From: Zygnema cylindricum
Taxonomy: Eukaryota > Streptophyta > Zygnematophyceae > Zygnematales > Zygnemataceae
Length of the DNA: 64,000 nucleotides
Direction: 5' to 3'
NCBI GenBank assembly: GCA_037447655.1
Contig: JBBHKE010003428.1
Span: forward strand, 1 to 64,000
In this document: positions 56,315 through 64,000 of the stretch, piece by piece
Position numbering within the stretch: the stretch's first letter is position 1
Layout of the letters: each line of letters starts with the position of its first letter
The notes under the pieces: generated by a model
Databases searched by the model: none
The model's input: only the letters and a program-made list of their open reading frames with translations
Told to the model about the DNA's origin: nothing
Program-made: the position numbers and the translations under genes

Positions 56315-56850
56315 TGTAGACTCTTTTTTTTCTGAAAATTTTAACAGTCAAAAATCGTTATTATTGGTAAGAGTGAATTTCAAACCGGGCCTTAAATCGC
56401 TGAAAAAAATATTAACTGTACGGATAAAAAAAATCAGCAAATATTTTTTGAGAGGACAGCAAGATCTGGTAGAAGGAAAATGTAATAAAACATAGAAACC
56501 AAAAAAGGAAAATGAAAAGGAAAAGGAAAAGGAAAAGGAAAAATAAAAGGAAAAGGAAAAGGAAAAGGAAAACGAAAAGATAAAGAAACAAAAAACGACA
56601 AAATGCAAAAATAACAGTAAGTAGATCGACAAGCAAGAAGGACATGGCTGTCGAAACTTACTTTCGTCTGCTCAGCTTCAAAAGAGAAGATTGGTTGGAA
56701 GTATTAGAATGCTGTTTGGAAATAACAACTTTACGGGAGCTTGGAAGTATTTAAGCGTCTCATTGCAGGGAATTATGTTAATGCTCGGTTATTATGTCAA
56801 CGCTTCCCCCAAAGGTGATGTAGATTCAAAAGTTAAGCGTTACTGTACGG

Positions 56851-57064
56851 TACACCGTGTATCGCTATTAGTGTTAATAATTTACTTAAAACTTTTTTTA
56901 TCCGTACGTACATGTCGGATTGTGGATCTGACGGTTGCGATTGAAATGTGAGATTCTCAGCTTCCGATTGGCGGTCTCAAATTGAAAATCGGACAAGAGT
57001 GTACGGATAAAAGATGTTTCAAGTGGCGAATAAATTATTAACACTAATAGCGATTCACGGTGTA
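56851..57064. mobile_element. MITE family 1, copy in the GDH / beta-lactamase-like intergenic region
   Basis: Left end 'tacaccgtgtatcgctatta' and right end 'taatagcgattcacggtgta' are inverted repeats. The interior ('ttgtggatctgacggttgcg', 'ctcaaattgaaaatcgg') is the reverse complement of the copy at 30632-30852. TA at each end. Confidence 0.8.
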
Positions 57065-58469
57065 CTGTATGCTGCGGCTTTTGAAAAGTGATGTAGCCGA
57101 CGGTAGATTCGGTATGTGCCAGATGGAAAGGACAACTAACTGAGGCTGTGTTCGTACGTTACCGTACTGAAATGTACGTGATTCAGGACAACATAAAAAG
57201 TGATTGTGGAATGGAGCGGTGATGTAATTACATCTCCAACGCTAACAAACAAACAATGTAGGAAAGCGGCGGGATGTGAAGTTGCGTGTCGATGACTCTG
57301 AAGACATCTTGAAGTGACGCACGAGGAGCGATGGTGACATGGCGCCTATTGAGCAACCACGTGGCGGAATCGGACGGCGGTTTGGGCACTAAAAGCCGGG
57401 AACACCGAAAAGCTGGTAAGACTTCTTCAAGGTCCAAGTGTCAAACCGCGTCTTTGGGAAAGCGCGAAGGAAACAACCGGCCAATCGCATATTTTTTCCC
57501 AGTGACGGTTACCGTAGTTGAAACACTAACAGTCGCGACTTTTTTGTGCCGAAAATCATAAAGCAGCGATAGGTGCACTCCCTACTTGAGTGGACAAAAA
57601 ATCGCGCGAATTCTAAAACTAAAATAGTATGTCATATAATATATTATAATTCCACGTTTAATCTAATAATTATTTCACACATAACGATGGTAGTGAGCCG
57701 TGCACACTGTACTGTACTGGCTGTTTAGAATTTTGGTTGTACAACCGCCCGTCAGACGTTAGCAACCGTCCTGCCTAGCGTGTGCAGTGTCTACTTAAAA
57801 GTCTCAAACATCGATGGCTTTACGTCCAAATTCATTTATCCAGCTGGCATTCATTCACCTACTCCATTTTAAATGCTTTCTGACGTGGCGGAATCAAAAC
57901 ACAGTAGGATGTACTGTACTGTGGCATCGCGTTTTGTACCTACCAGCAATGAAGCATGAGCGCGTGGCAGCACCGTGTAGCCTGTCGGCAATGAATCCGG
58001 CATGGCGGCCACTTTGTCGTTCCTAATCCCTGTCAGCATACTGGAAGGTATCGATTCTTGTAGCAGTTCAGTTCTAGTTAAGCAGCCAAAGATTTTTTTT
58101 GCTGTTTTACTTGACGGAGCGTAAATGTTACGACTCCTCGTCACAGTTCATCCTTTCTATGATGAAATCCAGTTATATGAACTAAGACAAAGGCCGATGT
58201 CCAGTGACTTCTATTACTGTAACAGTTCTTTGTCATAACTGCGTCTGTCGAACTAAATTTAAAGAATTAGAACTGTTTATGTAGAGTTAGATCCTTCGTA
58301 CACTTGTCCTATCAAGCCGTTGACCTCCCCCCTCACGTCCGTCGATCCGCACACAGAATTCAAACTTCCATACTAGGTGAGTGAGAATTGGTGGCACTTT
58401 TCAGCTTTCCAACTTCCATATTGCACCTTTTTTTTCCACGTATCCTGGAGAGACACGTGGTACATTCAA
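57065..58469. other. Divergent intergenic region, no gene seen
   Basis: It separates the GDH start (56314, minus) from the beta-lactamase-like ATG (58470, plus). Base composition is nearer 45% GC than the introns. Short frames (for example 57814-58026) have no recognisable content. It probably holds both promoters, but I found no convincing TATA box. Confidence 0.55.
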
Positions 58470-61400
58470 ATGCGGCCAGGTGGCACTAAGTGTGACCTTT
58501 CTCATCCAGCCTTCTCTTTCATGCGTCTCCTTCCTTCTGAGCAGCCACTGCTTCTCGCGGGCGCAGATTTTGACCGTTTTAACAACTGGATCCATGGAGG
58601 TTTCAAATCTATAAACCCTAAAAATGATAAACCGAGTAGGGAAAATATTCATAGTCTCCCATTGTCGCCTTCTGATAACAAAAATTCGTCTTACTGTGAG
58701 ATTGTACGGATTGACCAACGTTTCTTGCAGGCTGCTGTCTCCAAGTTCTGTCGAACAAGTAATTCTGGAGCAGATGAAGGATCTAAGGCTATAATTAGCC
58801 ATGAATCATTTCCTACTAATTCAAATCTAAGTATTTCTAGAGAAGAAGGGAGAGAAGAAGGAATTATTGGTTCAGACAATGTTGCTAAGGCAGAAATAGC
58901 AAGGAGGAATAGAGAGGGAGAGAAAAAAAGAGAGAGAGATGGAGGAGAAGAGGGAGAGGGATTCATCAGACTGAAGCACATGGTTTCCGGCTCAGTAATT
59001 CAGCAGTTTCCTGGAGATTTACACGTTCAAACCCAGCCTGTAGCTGTGTCTTCATCATTGTCACCTCCATCACCCTCGTCATTGTCATCACCATCTTCAC
59101 ATTCGGCAATAATTTCTCCATTTCCTTTAACATCATCTTCTTCAGCATCTCCTACATCATCGTCTACATCGTCTTCTACATCATTTTCGTCGTCTTCATT
59201 TTCATCTTCACTAACATTGGCATTACCACCAACGTCAACATCACCGCCATCAGCATCCCTGTCATCATCACCATCATCACAATTGTCATCGTCATCATCA
59301 TCATCACCGTCAGCATCAGCGCCAACATCATCGTCATCGTCTCATATTCCATCTTCATCATCAGCCATGGCTACCGCTCCTTCTCAGACAGCCTCTCTCA
59401 CCAGCACACTCCTACCTTCTCTGGTCTCTGGAGCACAAGCTTGTTCTGCAGCCATAAACCTTTTCTCCTCTTCCGAAGGCAGAAGGGACGGTGAAGTTTT
59501 GCAAACAAGAAGCAGTATTCCACAACGCATGACAACTCCATATGGTGGAGAAATCTCAGATAGAAAAGGAACAGAAACTGTTGACATTGGAAGCAAAGAT
59601 CCATTATTGTTAGGAAGGACTAAACCTCTCTTCAACGTATTGCCTCCTAAGCGTGAAATTCCTACAAAGAAAAGGCGGTTACAGAGAGCATTGCGAAGAT
59701 ACATAGGAGATCAAGAAAAGTAAGTGCAGTGTTTTGAAATTTGAGGAGTTTTTGAATTTGCCTTTCTTTTATGTTGAATTCCTTCCTTTTTTTTGTTGCA
59801 CTTTCAATTTTGAAATTCTCAATATTTCGAAACATTCATGAAAAGTTGCAGGCAGATACACCACCCATCACTATTAAAGTATTAAGTAACACTAATTTGG
59901 TCGCAACTTTTTTTGGCCGAAAATCATATAATTGTGTTATCAACATCATTTAAGGGAGTGGACTACAATTTGCCACGTCTCTCTAGACTAAATTGGAATT
60001 GTATATTCTAATTTCACATTTAGGCTAAGATTTTTTTTATTATAATCGCGATGGATCGCGAGTCTACTTATGTTAAGCTAGATACAGAGTTGTCCGTTAA
60101 GAAGTGTCTTTTATGTGACAGTAAGGCACATCATTAATCGATTAAATTATGATTTACCCTTTTAAAATTGGAGATTTTTAGTATATTAGAGTTCTTGCTT
60201 TTTCATTTAGTTGCCCTTAATTTCTACAATTTCAATTGCGATTAGTCGGACCGCCAAAATTTTAATCCGCCTGATAACTTCAGGCAAACACATAATTAGG
60301 ATGGACCACACTACTTGCAGAAGAAATAACAAGTTGTTGGTTGTACGACTTTATTTTTACGTGTAAGAGCTTACTTGGACCATTTTTTTTCCCATTCATG
60401 TTTTTCTACTAGTTCGCTCACATTAGATGGTCGATGATGAAAATTACCCGTAAGCAATAACCGGCAATTTTCTTTTTTCGTTTCATAGTATGGTGCTTTC
60501 GAATCATCAGTCATAGACGATTTTGTTGATGGTTTTGTGTACCTCTGATCAACAATCTGTATTGAGCTGAAATTTTTGCTGAAAAATAATAGTAGTCTTT
60601 ATTGAAATATGTGTTGGATATGTGTGTGTTTTTTTTTTTTAACATGAGAGTTGAGTTCATTGTTAAGGTTTTCTAATGAATATAGAAACATGAGAGTTCA
60701 AATTCATTGTTATTTTCCTTAACTGATATAGAAACGTGAGAGTCAAAGTTCATTGTCAATTTTTTATATTATTATTGTTTCGTTTTTTTGGAATACAAAA
60801 TTATGAGAGTCGGAGTTCATTGTTATTTTTGTTTTTAATGAGAACAAAACTATGAGAGTTAGAGTTCATTGTTTAATTTTTTTTTACATACAATGACATG
60901 AGAGCCGGAGTTTCAACGATGAACTTTTGTTATGAATGCAGAAACATGCGAGTGGGAGTTCATGTTGTACACCTTCCAAGTGGAGAGGAGATAGGTTACC
61001 GGAGGGATCACCAATTTCCTTTGGCAAGTGTTGCAAAAGTTGCAATTATGATAGAAGCACTTTTTCAACTGCAACATTCAGAGGTATTGAGCTTATATGT
61101 GCCCTTTTTTTATTCTTCCCTTTCTCACGTCTTTTTTTTTTCTTTTTTGGTATCAAGCAGTAGTTTTGTGGTTGTTTATGGATAGTTTAAGAGAATCTTT
61201 GATATTTGCATTGATATTTACTCACTGAATCACTGACAATTTTGCTGACGAGTGATTGATTTGGAAGTTCTCATCTAATTTAGTTTCTATTCTCCAATTT
61301 TGTTTTGAGAGCATGTTGGCAATATAGGTTGTAGACTCCAATTGTTTCCTTCATTAACTGTGATTTTTCCACACTCGATTTTAAATCGATAAAACTATCT

Positions 61401-63503
61401 TAAGAAAAGAATAATTTTGTCATGTGACTTTTTGTGTATTTTTCTCGCGACTTTATCAGAAAGTGGGAGGAAAACTCTCCTTAGAGACTCCGGTTCATAT
61501 AACCGAGCAAGAAAAATGCATCGGCAGTGGACGACTGTGGAGACATCCTTGGTATGATTTTCTGCAGAAAAGTGGTGGAACATCGACTGTTTTTTGTTAA
61601 CATGGCATGTACAAGGAAGGAGGGATGGAGAGAGGGAGAGAGGGAGAGGGAGGGACGAGGGAGGGGAAGGGGGAGGGGGAAGAGGAGGGGGAGGTGAGCA
61701 GTTACTTCATGGTCAACAATGTGAACCATTGAAATGAGATTATCGATACTTTGCAAACATTTTTTTCTCAACTCAACAAAAAAGTTATGACATTCTACTT
61801 TTTTCTCATGAAACAACCAGTTTTTTGTTAGAGAAGCATTAATTCAATGCGGCGTTACTTATGGCTGATGTTGCTATTGAGTATTGTTGATAGGTTTTCA
61901 TTCTTCCTAATATGTCTTAAAATTTACCTTATTTCCTTCTGGCATTCGGCAACAATTTTTGTTCATGGTTTTTTTTGAAAACATTTTAAATTGGACATAT
62001 TGACAACACAATATGAATATCAGTATACGTTTGCTTTTATCCAATATCCATTTCCTTCATCTTCAAACCTACTAGAATTCCATAAACATTTTCGATTAGA
62101 GGGCCACAATTGTTACAATCATTCACTTGATATTCCTGAAAGTTCCAGTGTTCTCCGCAATTGCCAGACATTCCTTTTATATGTCAGTAATATGTCAGTA
62201 TTACAGCCTGTTTATCTGATTTCAAAGGTCTCATTTTCAGTGGGACGCAGGTCACATTTGGGGAATGTTTGGAGTTAATGCAAACAATTTCTGATAATAC
62301 AGCAGCTGATCTGGTGAGTATCTTTTCTTTCTTAATGATTTATGATTTATGGTTTGTGGTTTATGTTGTATGATGTATGATGTACGATGAATGATGTACG
62401 GTGTATGACAAATGATGTATGATCTACAATGTACGAGGTATGACATGTGACGTTGATGTACGATGTATGACGTATGATGTTTGACGTATGATGTATGATA
62501 TGTGATGTATGATGTAGGATGTATGTTGTACGATGTACGATGTATGATTTACGACTGAAGGTTTTCTTTGGCAAAATTTTTACCTTCCTGCTTGCCTTTT
62601 CCTTTCGCATATAGCAACTTTTGAAGAGTTTTTTGTGGCATCACTATTTCATTTTTGATAGGAAAATGATCTTCGCTCCCCTTCCTTCATTTTTGAAATT
62701 TTTTGATGGACCATTCCCCTTTTTTATGATTGATCTATTGGAGTTGGATAAATATTATAGGTTCTTGGCCGGGTTAAACTTGAAAAAGTTCGTCACCGTA
62801 TGAAGGAACTGAAATTGGAAAAAATTGATATCCACTTATCCCAGCGGCAGGTAATTTACATTATTTTACTTGTTTTTTTCCATGTCATTCAGGTTTTCCA
62901 TGTACTAGGTGAGAGAGAGAGAGGGAGGGGGAGAGCAAGAGTGAGAGACACAGAGAGTGAAGGATGGAGAGGGAGACGAAGAGAGAAAAATGGAGAGGCA
63001 TTGTCCCACAGCACTCGGTAGTATGGTAAAATTTGTTGAAGCGTCTTTTTGAAAACAAGGGAATTTCCATATGAAGTGAGTCTATGGCGTTTTTTATGTT
63101 CTTAAGGAAGTCTGTTTGTTTATTACCCATTTTCTAATTCTAGCTTTTTCCACGGTTGAAAAATGCTTAGGATGAAATAAATCTTGAAGGTGAATATTGA
63201 GTTGAGGGCCATAAGTCCAGAGCTTTGCAATAATGTAGAGACAAGAAATTAACAAGAATGTTAATTTAATATACCAATATCCGGTCTAGTTCTTATACAA
63301 ACGAAAGACAAAGTCGAAATTGTGAAAGATAACACAGAATATGTTTTAATTTTACCAATAGTAAATTGAAAAACATTCAATGGTGTTGGACTATCGCATT
63401 GAATGTAAGCAGGAAGCAATTAAGTTTGTGTTCTGCCTCTGTTTTATGAAGAGTATCCGAACCTGCATTTTGTTTCGTTGTTTATACTGAATAAGGACTC
63501 CCC

Positions 63504-63553
<50 letters not shown>

Positions 63554-64000
63554 TCTCTCCCTCTCTCTCTCTCTCTCTCCCTCTCTCTCTCCCTCCCTCC
63601 CTCCCTCCCTCTTCCTCTTCCTCCCACTGTCACTCTTTTCCTCCCTGTCTCAAAAGCATGACTTTTTCCCTGTAACTTTAAGAACTAACTATTATATTGG
63701 ACTTTTGGTTACTATTTTATTTGATTCTAATAGGCATATCTTGTTGCCTTGGGTAAAGCACCACGATTAGAAAATCTATCTTCAAGGCAATTGGCAAACA
63801 CGTAAGTTTTTCTACTTCAGTATTCTAGGAACAAAATAACGAGAATCCGCTTTTATAATTCCTTTTTCGTCTTTGAAACTGTTCCGCTCATTTATTTAGT
63901 GTGAACTCTTTTTTGTGTTGAAACTTATTTTCACCTATTTTGGTGTAAAACTTTCCACCGAGGCTTTTTTTTTGTGACATGGTTTCAGATTAGGTGTGGT
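58470..64000 (+). CDS. Beta-lactamase-like (class A type) serine hydrolase, partial, Ser-rich N-terminal region
   Basis: Exons: 58470-59719, 60942-61083, 61460-61551, 62241-62313, 62761-62850, 63734-63801 and 63989 to the window end; all GT-AG, phases consistent. ATG 58470 is the first in-frame after a TAG at 58374. Exon 1 encodes 416 residues without known domain, including a Ser/Pro tract from TCA/TCN repeats (59040-59365). From exon 2 the class A fold appears: 'MRVGVHVVHLPSGEEIGY', then 'FPLASVAK' with the S-x-x-K pair (Ser446, Lys449), 'GSGRL' and 'TISDNTAADL' with the SDN triad (512-514). The SxxK-SDN spacing of 66 residues fits the family. A class A Glu166 equivalent is not evident, and the KTG region lies outside the window, so hydrolysis of beta-lactams is not implied. 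Relatives are mostly bacterial. Confidence 0.8.
59040..59365 (+). repeat. TCA/TCN trinucleotide repeat coding poly-Ser
   Basis: Imperfect TCA/TCATCG/TCT repeats in frame in exon 1 give a tract of over 100 residues, mostly Ser with Pro, Ala and Thr. Its antisense reads as Met-rich frames. Length is probably polymorphic. Confidence 0.9.
59858..60018. mobile_element. MITE family 2, copy in intron 1 of the beta-lactamase-like gene
   Basis: It shares 'acactaatttggtcgcaac', 'ttaagggagtggactacaat' and 'tgccacgtct' with the copies at 29300-29502 and, reversed, 38472-38640. Non-coding. Confidence 0.75.
60636..60941 (+). repeat. Array of six decayed copies of the exon 2 acceptor and start
   Basis: The true junction 'gcag' + 'aaacatgcgagtgggagttc' (60942) is preceded by copies starting near 60641, 60687, 60733, 60800, 60847 and 60894 ('aacatgagagttgagttcat' and variants), each about 47 bases apart (one gap of 67) and some with an AG just before 'aaac'. 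They fill the last 300 bases of intron 1. Confidence 0.85.
62330..62560 (+). repeat. TGATGTA-type heptamer array in intron 4
   Basis: About 30 degenerate 7-base units ('atgatgtatgatgtacgatg'). It is unlike the plant telomere unit TTTAGGG. It begins 17 bases after the exon 4 donor. Confidence 0.85.
63507..63612 (+). repeat. (CT)n / CCCT microsatellite in intron 5
   Basis: CT dinucleotides grading into CCCT units. It produces spurious Ser/Leu-Pro frames on the plus strand and Arg/Glu frames on the minus strand. Confidence 0.95.

Noticed and set aside
57814-58026. 70-codon plus-strand frame in the divergent intergenic region
   Set aside because: No recognisable domain, no splice partner in phase with exon 1, no coding bias.
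58377-58469. GTG start 31 codons upstream for the beta-lactamase-like gene
   Set aside because: Non-ATG start directly after an in-frame TAG; the first ATG at 58470 is preferred.
62330-62560. Telomere-like or CRISPR-like array
   Set aside because: Units are degenerate heptamers without spacers and differ from TTTAGGG; it is an intronic minisatellite.

Overview
The window is nuclear DNA from an intron-rich, AT-rich eukaryote. I favour the green (streptophyte, non-seed-plant or charophyte-like) lineage. The hAT transposase remnant has a plant-type C-terminal dimerisation motif, Ty1/copia elements dominate, and introns are long, T-rich and full of CT microsatellites. The affiliation is not proven. 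The glutamate dehydrogenase is of the animal/bacterial GLUD-like type rather than the short seed-plant type, and the class A beta-lactamase-like gene is unusual for plants.

Layout. 1-24170 is a pile of decayed Ty1/copia elements of one family, with LTRs of about 1.0-1.07 kb. It includes element E nested in element D (near-matching 5-bp target duplication), a solo LTR nested in element C (perfect duplication GGCTC), two elements in inverted orientation, and a scrap of Ty3/gypsy-like gag. 24190-25300 is a broken hAT transposase. 25301-27665 is intergenic and leads to a TATA box. 27898-40752 (+) is a 13-exon M28 metallopeptidase of the ERMP1 type, 1071 codons, with all splice phases consistent. 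40753-45975 is convergent intergenic DNA holding a MITE and a 5'-truncated non-LTR retrotransposon with a long open reverse transcriptase frame. 45976-56314 (-) is a mitochondrial glutamate dehydrogenase with 15 clear exons and one degenerate exon; a 10-N assembly gap lies in its first intron. 56315-58469 is a divergent intergenic region. 58470-64000 (+) is a beta-lactamase-like serine hydrolase that runs off the window.

The most striking signal crosses all three host genes. Intron sequence next to splice sites repeatedly contains decayed tandem copies of the adjoining exon end together with its splice site: six copies before exon 2 of the beta-lactamase-like gene, two extra copies at each end of GDH exon 10, and about a dozen more. 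Introns here seem to have grown by local duplication across exon-intron junctions, leaving fossil decoy splice sites. A second signal is in the copia family. Its primer binding site is the Drosophila-copia-like, half-tRNA type (GTTATGGGCCCA, complementary to the anticodon arm of initiator tRNA-Met), and the ATG inside it is in frame with gag. The same LTRs carry an antisense tRNA-Arg-like module. Two families of small foldback elements (MITEs) are scattered through the introns and promoters of the same genes.

All exon models come from reading splice consensus, frame phase and remembered family features; no search or alignment program was run.
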